Source of the DNA: Branchiostoma belcheri
Lineage: Eukaryota; Chordata; Leptocardii; Amphioxiformes; Branchiostomatidae
NCBI RefSeq assembly: GCF_001625305.1
Contig: NW_017804353.1
Span: 3,539,027-3,603,026 of the forward strand
Reading direction: 5' to 3'
Length of the DNA stretch: 64,000 nt
Shown: piece after piece, positions 45,801 through 58,483 of the stretch
Position numbering within the stretch: position 1 is the first letter of the stretch
Layout: each line of letters starts with the position of its first letter
The notes under the pieces: model-generated
Seen by the model: the letters and a program-made list of their open reading frames with translations, nothing else
What the model was told of the DNA's origin: nothing
The model's database searches: none
Made by a program: the position numbers and the translations under genes

Positions 45801-48800
45801 CTACTCTACAGTCTCAAGAGTTGTATCCACATGTATCGTCTCCTCTTCCTCGACTGAACTGATCACCCCGTTTACATGTTCTGGTGTGTGTGGGGAGGAG
45901 GACACTATGGACAGTCTCTCCTGCAGGAGGCTTCTTCGCTGTCTGGCCAGGTACATGATGTCATCCGCCATTTCTTGCACAGAGGAATAACGAGTCTTCT
46001 CAAAGTCAAACACATCTGTGATGAAGCCTTGAACCTGGTCCTGTTACAAGAGACAATTATTGAATGAAGTTATCAAAATAATCGACAAACAGTTCTGACA
46101 TTTTAGTCGTTAGCAACGTATAGAGAACTTATTTGAAATACAAGTGTAGCGAAAAAATGTACAAATCACCACATGTTTAATGCTCCAAGCTAACCATTAG
46201 ATTTCCTCCTTTCTATGTGCGAAAAGCAATTCCCTAGGGAATGCATTGGCGGAATTTTAAAAATATTTTCAACTCGATCGCAGCACTTTACCAAAAGCTC
46301 CTCCCCTGAGCCAAAAATGAACATTAGAACTGCATCCTCCCCTGCACAACTGTCCCACAGAGATATGCTAGCCTTAGCTTGGGATTCATTCTCCTAGTAT
46401 GCAAAGCTATCCTACATCAATCTTTTTCTCCTTCTTCTGTCTGCTGCTAATTGAGTTTTCTCCAGTCTGTTCTGTTTCAGGCAAGGTTGGCAATCTGCTT
46501 TAGAAGATACTGTAGCTGTTGCAGTCTCTGTGGTGCCGTTGTATTATGTACTTTAGAAAAGTGATTTGTTGGCAACGTTGTCTAAGTCTACCATGGGGAG
46601 GGATGGAAAGTGCATAAAGCCTTGGGATAATGGGTTGTCAAGGGAGAGCTCTGCATGAGAGAATGCAGAACTGGTGCCAAACTATCCCAGTTAAACCAAC
46701 CTTTGGCTAGTGGACAGAATTAAGCATCGTAAAACTCATTGAATAATGTCCTATACTTGGATACTTTATTGTGTCCGTTAGCAGACATTACATTAATTTT
46801 GTAAGCAGCTACATGTAATCTTCCCGGACATTAAAACATAAGACATACAAATTACATACTGTCCTATACATGTATGCCCCTTGGTGTCACCTGTAAAAAT
46901 ACTTGAATGTCACAACAAAAGACAACTTTCCCCCTTTTTACCTTGAAGAAATAGCAGAGTTGGTTGAGTTCCTCGTCTGTACCCAGAAACCCCCAGGCCA
47001 GGACAGGACTCACGTGCTCCGAGATAGCGTAGAAGTGTGCGATAAAACCATCCGGGTACTGAAAATGCAAACAGTCATACAGTTTATTCTATTTTATTAT
47101 TTATTCTTTAATTCAGGCTTCTGGTCCATATTACTTGTACATATAAGAGCAGACGAACAGAGGATTGAGACATGGCATCAAACACAAGGAAAATCAAACT
47201 AGACCTAAAAAAACAAACTACTTATCTTGAAGTTCAAATTGCTGCTGCAGCATTCGCATCATCAAGCACAATATGTTAAGGTCTCCAAATTGCAAATAAT
47301 ATACACCTTTCTATCCATACTTTGAAACTTGCACCTGCGTTCTCCCTGCTAATGTCACTAAAGCTAAGCCCTTTGCATTAACCTCTGACGAGTCGGGTGG
47401 AGTTGGCTTCAAGTAGTGCAGCAGCCAAAAGAATAAATGAATCTGATTACGGAAGTACAGAAGCTGCAGGGTTTAATGGGTCACACAACTATATTCGTAA
47501 GTCTGAGAAATGTGTTCAATTCTTCAGTGAGTCTGGGTTGTGATGGTGATGACAATGGCTTAATTCTGTTCCAGGGTTGCCAGCTGAACACATTTCTGCT
47601 AAAAGCCTTCACATTATCACCTATATGTGGCTGTTATAACTGCACTTTCCTCGAAAATCAATCACTAATCCTTGCCATTCTAAATTGGAACATTTGTACA
47701 GCCAAAATGCATTTTTAAAAGCCAGCTATCACTATAAAAACCATATTGACCTCATACAGTTTGACAGACTGCGAATATTTGATACTGTCTCTTGGGTGAT
47801 GAAAGGTCTATTCCTACTGTTACTGCCTTTTAGGATTTCTCCTTGAAAACTGACCCCTTCTTGCAGGACATATGTGCATAAATGCATCATGTTATGTGTA
47901 CTTATATATAATAACAGTACAGGCAAAACCTTTGAACTGTATATGGAGGTTACTGACTTACTGTCATTACTAGCAACACTGTCTATGATGTGACTACCCC
48001 TATGATTTACTTATGAGCAGCATTCTTGAAGATACGTTTTTCTTGGGAACTAAGGTGTATATTGTGCAAATGTTTTCCGGTCTTCCCACAAATTTCCCGG
48101 TCAGCAAACCCCTCTCCCTTGAGTGGTTTTTTAGACCTGGTTTGACTGTATTTTACATGTATAAAAAGGATCTGGCTTGGTAGATCAAGGAAGTACTCTG
48201 AAGTAGTTCAGAGGACCAGAAAGTGAAGGAAAATTGGTACATGTAAGTGCGAGATGAAAGTCAAGGTCGTGAAATATGTTTTGAGCCCTCCGGGGGTAAT
48301 ATCCAGTTGCATTAAGGGCTGCTTTTCCATCAAAGGCTAAGATTATTACAGTTACATTCAAATAATAATAATAATATATCTGATTCACTAGAAGGAGAAA
48401 TACAATTGGAAGATCAATCAGACCTGAGAATGGATCCCTCACTGAGATATTATTATAATTATATTAAATACAGGGTTGGTGATGAAATTGTTTACCTCAT
48501 TCTGCATAAAAGAGGCACCGAGAGGGCATTGAAAAGAACATACGTGGAACACTGAACAAATGTACCATGTGTTACATACACTCAATACTATTGCAGGCAC
48601 AGTTTAGAACATTCAAGACACTTACAACAAAGGTACTAGTATCTTAATTTGTAACATGACCATTAAAAAGACTACCTTGTACAAGCAATTACAATTAGGC
48701 AAACTGCAACTTGAACAGAAAGAACAGGTTCACTTTTGACACAAGTACTAGTAACATAATTCATCATTCTTCATCTTTCATAATTCATCACTCTAACAAA

Positions 48801-51800
48801 TTACAAAAACATGTATATCAAGTGGACTATATAAAAATAAAACAAGTAGATGGTATATCTGGGGTTAATAATATTGAGATGAAAATTAAAACTCTATCAT
48901 TACTAGCAACACCGTCTATGACGTAACTACATGTACCCTCTACATTTACTTACCAGCAGCATTCTGCGTTTTGCCTTGAGCACCGACCAGACAGCGGTAG
49001 CCAGGGCCTGGAACAGACCCAACAACAGGTTACATCAAAACAACAAGAAAATTTTTGAATAATATTTTACAGATGAAAGACTCACAGTAACATGTATTGT
49101 CTGGCTTATTCATAATTGTTCAAGGATGCCTAACATTTTTCCTTTACAGTGGTTTCAATCAAGGAAATACTGAACATTTCAATGTGTACACAAGAAGGAA
49201 AATTCTTGAATGATATTTTGCAGATGAAAGACTGTAACATAAATTGTATGGCAATACTATGCGGCATAGTCACAATTGTTGAAGGATGCCTACTCTAGTA
49301 ACATTTTTCCTTCACAGTGTTTTAATCAAGATTTCAGAAGAAGTACAGTAATACTGTTACAGTAATAGACTAGATGTACAATGGATGATAATCTGTGTGC
49401 TTGATGAGCATAACAATAGCACATATAGAAAATTTCTAATGTGCATTTTAGTATCTGTTAATGAAATGTTATTTCTAGATGATATCTATGTGACTGTTAC
49501 TCACCGTCTCCTTGAACCCGTTAGAGAGCCATCTGTTCTGCACCACAGCCGTCACTGAAGATGGCGGATTGGCCAAGTCGTCAAACGCGTCCAACAGGAT
49601 AAAGTCTAGCACTACATCATAGAAAGACAAACACATCACCTGGAACATACAAGCAAAAGACCAATTAGCGCAAATTACACAAAAACCTGCATGAAACTTG
49701 ATAGCAAAATATCTAACAGTTACTAATAGATCACTTGAGAAAGTAAAAGAATGTGAAAATGATCTCAAATGAGTTTAGCTCACTGAAGAGCTACATTTTG
49801 TACTCCCTCACTGGTCATAACACAGAAGACAGATGCTACTGTATGCACAGTATCTGAGTATTGCAGGTACATTTATTGTATATGTACCAGGAAATTACCC
49901 AGCTTATTAGCAAATTATTCAGCATTGAAAAGTGGACCATGCCTTAACATCTCTTCCCAAGGATTACAGCCCTTTCCAGTAGCGTACATGTCATGTGAGT
50001 GTAACAGCCGGGATTCAAACTCCGAACCTCCTGGTCCAGAGGCAGTGTCACTAACCGCTGGACTGTGCATGCTACAAATTAGCGTGTTTGAACTTTGAGT
50101 TTGAAAGATTTTTAGGACATACCCCCCTGGCCCTCAGCTCCTCAGCCATACTCTCCCAGTTGTTGGAGTCTTCACAATATCTCAACATGTCTTCAAACGC
50201 TTGTTGAAAGTCCTTAGGATCCTGCAGAAATAAAACAATTATAGTGTATGCTTCATTCGTGTAACATATATATTTTAGAAAACTGGAACTGATGAACGAA
50301 AGCATTGAACTTTAATTTTGACCACAAGAAGTTTGAAAGAAAAAAACAGACCAGACCTGCTAATTCAAAAGGAAATCCGCATGACTTCCTAGTGCTATCG
50401 CCTCAAGGACATTATACATGGCTGTATAAAGCTGTGTAATCCTATAGCAAATACAGATCTAGATTTGGTACCAAAAGTCTTCTTCAGCAAGTAGAAGGTT
50501 AACACTAAATAGCAAAATTAAATCCAATCTGTGAATGAATCTGAAACCACTCAACTGTTTGTATGCTAAAGGGCTGTGTACCTAATGCTTGTAAGATCTC
50601 AACATGTAGTGCACACTATACCTTCTCAGCTCTCCACATAAGTTCTGATATCAATTCCTTCCCAGTCTCTATCATCCACTGTCTCACTGTCTCATCTTCA
50701 AATAACAACTGCAAATCAACAAGGTTAGGTGTAACCGTGTAAGCACTCCTAGAACTTTGCAATGAGTTACAACACAAACTAAGTAAGTTCAGATAGTCAG
50801 CTGTTGAAAGTAGCATACAACTTACAAGTCTATTTATTAATTTTTTTTAGTAATAATCAATGATACACAAGTAGTTGTTGTGGTCTTTCTAGCACGTCAG
50901 CAGAACATAATGTCCCTGAGCAAAACCATAGTTCTGTTCAATGTTGGGTCAGCCTTACATCAGAATTTTGTCTATTGCAACAAGATATCTTCCCTGACAC
51001 AACATTTGAAAACTGCAGACTGGAAATCATCCTTAGATACACAAACACGATCTTAAATGATACATTCTGTAAAGTGACATGCTATCCATGTTACGTTCCA
51101 AATTTAATGCAGGTGTAGTACGTTCTACCGACATGCTGATCTTTTTATATATTTCATGAACTGACAAAGTTTGGCTTTACTTAGTTTTTTTGGCTTTACT
51201 TTACTTTTTTTTTACTTAATTTAACCCGGGGCTCTCATACAAGTTGAGATTGTCACCTTGCCAGGCAGACTAGTTAAATCAAACAGCTACATTATCAGCA
51301 TGTTTTCCAATTATAGCAGAAAAAAACTGTACATTGGCTCTTGTCTTACCTGGAATGCTTGTCTAACACAGTGGAGTTTTGCCATAAATTCTCTGTCGGA
51401 AAGACAGTCCAACATTCTAGTCCTGGAAATTGAAGATGGAAAGATGCTTTTCTTAAGTGTCTTAAATGCTCATGGTAGTACTTAAAGTTTCTTTCATTGT
51501 ACCTGAGCACAGTAGAGGGAGCCATATGCTGCAATATATCAGACTTGAAAAAAAAACTAATGGCCAATCAGGACTAAGGAAAAAGCAAGAAATGACCATT
51601 CAGCACTAAGGACACAGCAGGAAGCACATCAGACACGAGTTTTACAATCTGATTAGTAGGGTGGACACAGCAAGAAAAACTACTATCTAAGTATCTGCTG
51701 AAAATTCTACAGACATAGGACCCAAACTTCATTGACTAGCTATTGTATAATCCACTCTTGTCTATATCCAGGTATGCAGAAGCTTTGTGAAGTACAGTGT

Positions 51801-54800
51801 GATTGGGAATCAAGCAATTGGGAAGACAGTAGACACGCTGGATTTCATTGCAAGTTTCCATACTTAAACATACTATCTAAAGTATTTTATATATGTGTCT
51901 GTGTGCATTGCATCAAATTGACAAATACATATAGAGTACCAGTAGTACCTTGTGGTCCGACAGGGAATTTCTTCATTATCCAGGAGGCCGCGTGCCGCCT
52001 CATACAGCTCCAAGGTGATGGGGACGACAGGAGTCTTCTCTCCTGATGCCAGCTCATCCTCATAGTCATCCTGCAACTCTTGCAACTAGCAGAAGACAAC
52101 AAAACAACTTTTCAAGGATGTCTGAGAAACCTATCAATCCTCAAGTCAATGTTATATCCATTCTTATTTTTTGGCAAACCTGGTATTGAACCAGAACAAG
52201 TTGTGTCATCAGCATTTATTTACCTAACAATATTTGTCTGGTCTTCAATATTTAGGAATAGAGAACTCCAAGCTGCCTTCAAACTATTCTGCAAACTTTT
52301 AAGATTTTCAAACATCCTACAATGACTGGAAGGTACTCTTGGTTTTACAATATAGCCAACTACTTGAATGTAATAAATATAAAGTTGGCTGTTAAGTTAC
52401 CCTACAGTTGTAAATGCGTAGATACTATAGTTAATTTTTTTTTTTAGAAATCGTGTGATAACATTGTGTACTGAAGGCATGATGCACTCTCATCACCTTT
52501 GACACAAGGACCACTGTCCTATTCTAGAACAACAGGTAAGGCCACCCCAAACTAGTGCGTGTGCACAAATAAAAAAAAATCCAGCCCAAAATAAAAAGGA
52601 ATTTGCGGCAGTACTTAGTGACGTATATGACAAGCCGGCACATACTGGCTTTTTGCAGAATCGGCACTGTATGTATGTACTGAGATTTTTAGTTGTGGAG
52701 CTTTGGTAGCCTGGGTGCCCGGCTCCGTATTGTTGCTAACTACCATGGACTACCCAGGCCTAGAACCAGGCCAGAGCCTTGGTGGACACGATTTTCTTTT
52801 TTGAGAACAGGCGAAAATCAATGCGGATGCGGATGTCATCCATAAAATTAAGTTGGTGTGGCCTAATAAGAATTTTAGAATAGTCACACACAAGGTCTCA
52901 GCTTTTGCTATCACAGGTGAGTGGGACTTTACCTGTCCAGTGTGGAATGTACCATCTGTGGAGGAGGGGGTAACACACTGAGGGGACAGCCAGTCTAACA
53001 TGTCTACAAGAGACTGCTGAAGAGAAAAGAAGTGGGGAGGGGGGTAGAAAACTCTGTAGATTGAGAACTTAGTTAACGTGTTAAAGAAATAAAGGAAACT
53101 CTTCAATCGTAAAAAGACAGCCTTTACAAATTCATAATAAAAGAGAAGTGATACTGCAGAAGAGAAACTAAAGCGAATGGAATAAAAAATAGAGACTAAA
53201 GCTTAAACAGGAGTGAGAGGACAAAACTACAATGAAAACAGGGCTGCATAAAGATTATGATTTTTGGTTTGTGGTTGTGTTTGTACTGTCCCTACCTCTT
53301 CTGCAGATACAAATGATCCGGTGGAGGAGGTCTCGTCTCTGCGCCAGTCCTGTAAGTACAGCTGGTCCAGCTCAGAGATGGCGTCCAAACCTGTCATGGT
53401 CGTGTCTCGAGACAGGCTGCTACAGATGGAAGATAGAACTTTTAGACCTTTCATACTCATCTTTTATTATGAAATGTTGCCTGGGTATAAAATTGGTGCA
53501 TTGGGCTTCACTTTACAGACAGAAGACGAGTGAAAAAATTAGGACAAGCTACTGCAGGCATGGACAGAAGGCAGAAGTGTTTAACATCTGGATTTGCTGC
53601 ATCAGGCATCTGTGGCTGGCAAAAGCTTTAACCTTGTGATTGGAGATACCGGTACAATGTAGATTATAGTTGGAACTAATTGAGAAAACAAAGCAAATCT
53701 CATATTCCTAACCTTTTATCATCCATTCCCTTTCTTGATATTTCTAACAATTTTCTTCCTAACTGTTTTAGTTCAAAGTACTTTAGTTTAAGGTACATGT
53801 ACTTCACTTACCAAATGGAATGGTCCAGGAGAATATTGCGGCCATCCTCCTGTAGTCTGTACGCTCTCTGGAGTAATCTCTCTACCCGTTCTACCAACTC
53901 ACTGTCATCAGCACCCTGCAAATACAAACAGTAGCATTTCTGACTATTTCACCACTGGATCAGTTAGCTTTGCTGTCATGTAACAATACTTAGACTGCAA
54001 ATGCATGTGTGTCATATAGGCTATCTCCAAAGACCCATTTTTGGTTTCAAAGAGTTAAAGTAGTCAATTTAAGGTTAAACAGGGAAGGATGGAAAGCCTT
54101 TCATCTTTTCAGAAACACACTGTGGGCCCTCCCCAAGCAATAAAACAAGGGTACTCCCCTCTCCTTCAAATCCCAGCACCTCTTCCAAAATTTTCCAATT
54201 TAGGGTTTTCTCTTAGTATTTCCATGAAAATTTGCTGATTTTTCATCAACCAATTAGGGAGCAACTCTCCCCTAAGAATTTCTGGGGAGACCCCTGGATC
54301 ATCTCTCCAGTGATTGCATAAGCCACTACATGAGAGTCTTTCTGTGGAGAATGATTTGTTCTCAGTCCTAAACTTTGTTACAGCCTAACAAGTACCGACC
54401 TCAGCCCCAGCTGCCCCCTCCCCTTTCTCCAACTCCAAAACTCTTTCCTCAGCTCTCATGGTGGCTATCTCCTCCCAGCAGTTAATGGCATGTTCCAGGT
54501 GCTGCATACCTGCAGGTGAGTTAAGTGTACATGTGATATAACTGTATCATACCGATAGGTGAATTTAACAATACCGCGTGCATGGCGGAGTCAGCTTTGA
54601 AATGGGCTTGAATGTGAGAACATCATGCAAATCTCTACACAATAGACAAGGGTTTAAGACTGCAATATGCAAGATTTAGACATAGATTTTTATCAAAATG
54701 AGCATAGTAACCTTTTGTGAATTTTGAGTTTTAAGCTTTTTCATGGTGCAGGTATTTCCATCAATACTAGTACTGACAAGAAACAACCTACAAACACAAA

Positions 54801-57800
54801 ACATTCACACTAAATACATTGAAAATACTTCCTATTAATTTGGCAAACTACTGATAATAGTCCATGCAGTTTTATAAATAAACAAAATATTACAATGGAC
54901 ACATTTGTACAAAACATATACAGCACTATTACTAGATGTTGATAGACTGGTGGCACACCTTTTAACCCTGGATGATTTACACATGGAAGAGACAGAGAGA
55001 CGGGATGAGACATGACAGGTACATGTAGGGTATTGTAAAGAAAAACATGTAATCAAACAAAATGGAGATAGAGAGAAGTTCTATGTTGTTGTATCTTGTT
55101 GGTTTCTAACAGAGTTTCAAAAACTCATGTGGGGAGCACAGTTAGCTGAAACTTTATGAACATGAATATGTGAGATGTGGAAGGAATAAAAGTGTTTGTA
55201 TGTAACATTATGTTTCTAAGGCTAAGCTAAACCATTTTGTTGGTAAGTAATTTACAATGTATACCATTAATACTGAATACAATGGTGGTTCTGATGATAT
55301 GTTTTATCATTATGTATTGGTAAAACAACACAAAACTAGAGATCTTACACAAAGGTGCTGTGAAGACTTGGAAAGAGTTTTCATTAGACTAAGCGTAGCA
55401 TACCAGCAAAATTTGCCCCCCAAAATGCAGGAAGTAGTATTTCAAAATTTTCCTGTTAGAGCATACCCTCTGGTACCCTACATTTTGTTTGACAGGTTGT
55501 TACATCAAACAAAATTGCGATGACAGAAAAAAATTCAGACTGGCCTAGATCACAGGTGTAACGCCTGCACCTGACTCACCTGTCTGGAAGATCTGTGCAG
55601 GTGCCATGTCGATGTTGTCCGTCTGCAGGGTCCGCTCCGAGCACGCGCTGCGGACGGAGGTGAGAGAACCGTGCAGGCTGGAGCGCGTGAGAGAATGTCG
55701 TCTACTCGTGCTGCTGGACACAGACGCCGTACTGATGGTCCGCACGTGGCTGCCCACCATCGGGGAGGAGGAGCCTGGGGGACACATGCAAATGATGGAC
55801 TAGTAAAGCCTACTAAAGGCACAAACTACTAATAATGCTATAACATAAAGACTGATGTCTATGACACATTCAACGTCTACTCACTAGTACTGTGCACTTT
55901 CCACTCACTCACTCACTCACTCACTCACTCACTCACTCACTCACTCACTCACTCACTCACTCACTCACTCACTCACTCACTCACTCACTCACTCACTCAT
56001 TCACTCAGCATAGCAGAAAAAGGAGCACAGTGCCACTTGTCAAAGGAGAATCATAGTATTATCACATGTACAGGACATATACAACATTGTTACGGGAATG
56101 GGACCTGCATCAGAAGCTTCAAATAGGTGCAAACTATGATATGCAACTACAAAAGGTGGTTACAGCAATTACTGAGTATGTATTCCATATCAGCAAATAT
56201 TGTACCACCACAAGTCCACAACAACCCACCTCCCTCCACATTAGCAGGGCTCCTGGCCCGTGGTGTACTCGTGCTGACATGGAGACTCACGGCCTCCGCA
56301 AAGTCTTTCTCCGCAGCTCTGGGGCTACGGGCGGGGTTCGGTCTCGTCCTACGCCGGAAATACCTCGCAGCAATGCTGAGCAACGTCACGCTGACCGCTA
56401 CGGCAAAGCCCACTTTGGAGTAGATACTTATCGGCATTCTACCTGTCATAGATGTGCAGGAGAATAAATACACTTGCTATAAAATTGCAACATGATGTAA
56501 CCCAACACTAGTTACCATGGCGACAGACATCGGGTTCAGGTCATTGCCCTTATTTGTTTGGAGAAGAAGAAGAAACTGAGCAAAAACAATGTTTTCCTTC
56601 AGTAAACATAAATCAAATACAACTGGTGTGAACAAGGAGTGGACGTTTGATATATTATAACCTTCTTGGTATGAACGACTTGTGTAATGAGGGTCTGCAT
56701 GCCCTTTTTCGTTAACCGTTATGGGCTATTTTAATTCACCGTTAATCGTTGCCAACCCGCTCTAATTCAACGTTAAGCGTTATCGGTATATTCATCGTGA
56801 AGCGTTATTGGTCGTTTTAATTCAACGTAAAGCGTTATTTGTCATCCTAAATTCAGCGTTAAGCGTTAATGAACAATTCTTCGTTACGCCTAATTTTGCC
56901 TTTCAAAGTGCAGGAAAATGCGTCATTGAAGGTTCAAAAATACAAAATTCCCCCCCCCTACATATTTGCTCGCGCCTTTGGCGCTCGACTCGCGCTTCTG
57001 CGCTCGGTCCCTTCGGCTCTATCCAGCAGCAACTTTCCGTCAATTACCGGAAGTTTGCGGAGAGATACAGAATTTTTTTAACGAATCCGTCAAACAAAAT
57101 TAACAAAATCTTGAGTAAAAATATGAAAACATCAGAGGGACCAACAAACACTCTCAACACCATGATATGCCTCTCAAAATGCGGGAAATTGCGTTTTTGA
57201 AGGCTTAAAAATCGTAAAATCGGACCCCCCTAGAAGGCACTTCCCCACCCCCCCACCCCCAAATCCATCGGTAAAAACTCGGCTAACGGAAAAAAGTCAA
57301 GCTGGGTAGAGCCCTGGCCGACGTCGACTCGGACTCCCCTTTATTTGTGGACGCACTCGGGACCAGGGCAAGCGGGAAACACAGGGAACCTTTAATGCGT
57401 GCTTCATTACATGTACGGTATACGTAATTTTGTCAGTGATCACCTTTTCTCACAAAGCGAGATGTCAAATCCAGTGCAGCTCGAAAAAAAGCCTGTCAAT
57501 TTACCGTTAAGCGTTGCCGACCGTCCTGATTTTACCGTTAAGCGTTATCGTCCCTGCCGAATTTACCGTTAACCGTTGCCAGGACCCCCCCATGCAGACC
57601 CTCTGTAATAACTAACTTGTTCACAACGACCATCAACATTGAAACACATGAGAGAGCTTGTATAACCTATCGGAGTTTAATGCATGGGCTGGTCAGTATA
57701 TCTGGACACATCTAGGCCAAAACAGCAACAGGTAGGTTTGTGACGCAAGTCGGCGTCACAAAATGATGTTAGCCATATCATGTGATACTAGATACTGGCC

Positions 57801-58180
57801 AGAGCATTTCTCAAGGCTACTATGCTATTATAAGGTCATTATCGGAAGCTAGAAACTAAATCGACGTTGCCTAATGCACATGGAGGCTATAAAATATATC
57901 AATCTGAAATTCTACATTGAACAGATGTCTTGGTTGACCCACGTGTGGTTAGCAATGATGCAAGAAACCGGAAGATGTCTCACGCCCTCCCCCCTCTTTT
58001 TTTCGCCCCGTATCTTCGACTGATATGGGTCTCAAATGAGTCTTTAGTTAGCCTATTTAGATCGTAATTGTGCACGAACCATGCAAGATCATTAGCTAGT
58101 CAAGAAAAGGCACCGATTACCTGCTAACCTTGAAAAAGCACACGACCTTACGTGCTTGTGTACAGCTTGGTCGCCGCCAT
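45801..58180 (-). CDS. MIGA: Mitoguardin (MIGA/FAM73)
   Basis: Fifteen exons (minus): 58152-58180, 56230-56438, 55580-55774, 54400-54509, 53812-53915, 53296-53419, 52933-53016, 51949-52085, 51350-51422, 50622-50708, 50123-50221, 49505-49639, 48954-49007, 46942-47058, 45801-46040; 598 residues, phases consistent. The first exon (MAATKLYTS) is less certain; without it translation starts at MPISI (56437). Residues about 18-36 are one transmembrane helix followed by an Arg-rich stretch, as in MIGA. Family hallmarks: LHCVRQAFQ, YDVVLDFILLDAFDDL, NRWLSNGFKE, WSVLKAKRRML, DGFIAHFYAISEHVSPVLAW. MIGA proteins sit in the mitochondrial outer membrane, promote fusion and bind VAP at ER contacts through an FFAT motif; here SFVSAEE (residues 251-257) matches the phospho-FFAT form. 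Divergent from INTS5. Confidence 0.92.
49985..50075 (-). mobile_element. tRNA-derived SINE fragment
   Basis: Minus strand reads GCACAGTCCAGCGGTTAGTG with GGTTCGGAGTTTGAATCCCG, an A/B-box pair with an insertion in the B box. It lacks the precise cloverleaf of a functional tRNA. In MIGA intron 11. Confidence 0.6.
50891..51137. mobile_element. MITE, copy 2 of the AGCACGT family
   Basis: Left end AGCACGTCAGCAGAACATA, right end GTACGTTCTACCGACATGCT, same orientation as the copy at 45514 but more diverged. In MIGA intron 9. Confidence 0.7.
55905..56008. repeat. (ACTC)n microsatellite
   Basis: About 25 almost perfect tandem ACTC units in MIGA intron 2. Confidence 0.95.
56478..56612 (+). repeat. 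Dispersed repeat, copy B
   Basis: Near-identical to 13530-13670 (TATAAAATTGCAAC, CATCGGGTTCAGGTCATTG, GAGCAAAAACAAT). In MIGA intron 1. Confidence 0.6.
56689..57603. mobile_element. Inverted-repeat element rich in GTTAAGCGTTATCG motifs
   Basis: Ends GAGGGTCTGCATG and CATGCAGACCCTC, flanked by TGTAAT on both sides (a 6-bp likely target duplication). Both ends carry tandem variants of CGTTAAGCGTTATCG / TTACCGTTAAGCGTT, and the middle has a GC-rich part. No transposase. In MIGA intron 1. Confidence 0.65.
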
Positions 58181-58483
58181 AAAGGTTTTAATGCTATTCG
58201 TTCTCTGATTGGTCAACTGCTTACAAGGTCATGATTTTGACCAATCAACAAGCGTTTTGCTAAAAGTCAATACCATTCTCATCATAGGACCAAAGACTGA
58301 ACTTTTTAACGAAAATATCACTAAGTAAGGACAAAAGATAAACTTTTTATAACGAATATGCAGAAGTACATACATATAATTTGCCATAGTATATGCATGA
58401 CTGTGTCATACAAACTATGTTTGCTTCTAATAAAAAAATTACAAACACCCCTTAAAACAAGTGGATTGCACCAAAAGTGCAAA
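58181..58483. promoter_or_regulatory. Divergent promoter MIGA / INTS5
   Basis: 303 bases between opposed start codons. Both genes begin ATGGCGGCGAC, so each start codon overlaps a YY1-type ATGGCGGC site. No TATA box is placed appropriately. Confidence 0.6.

Noticed and set aside
50005..50075. tRNA gene on the minus strand
   Set aside because: The B-box arm has an insertion and the acceptor stem does not pair; better explained as a SINE head.
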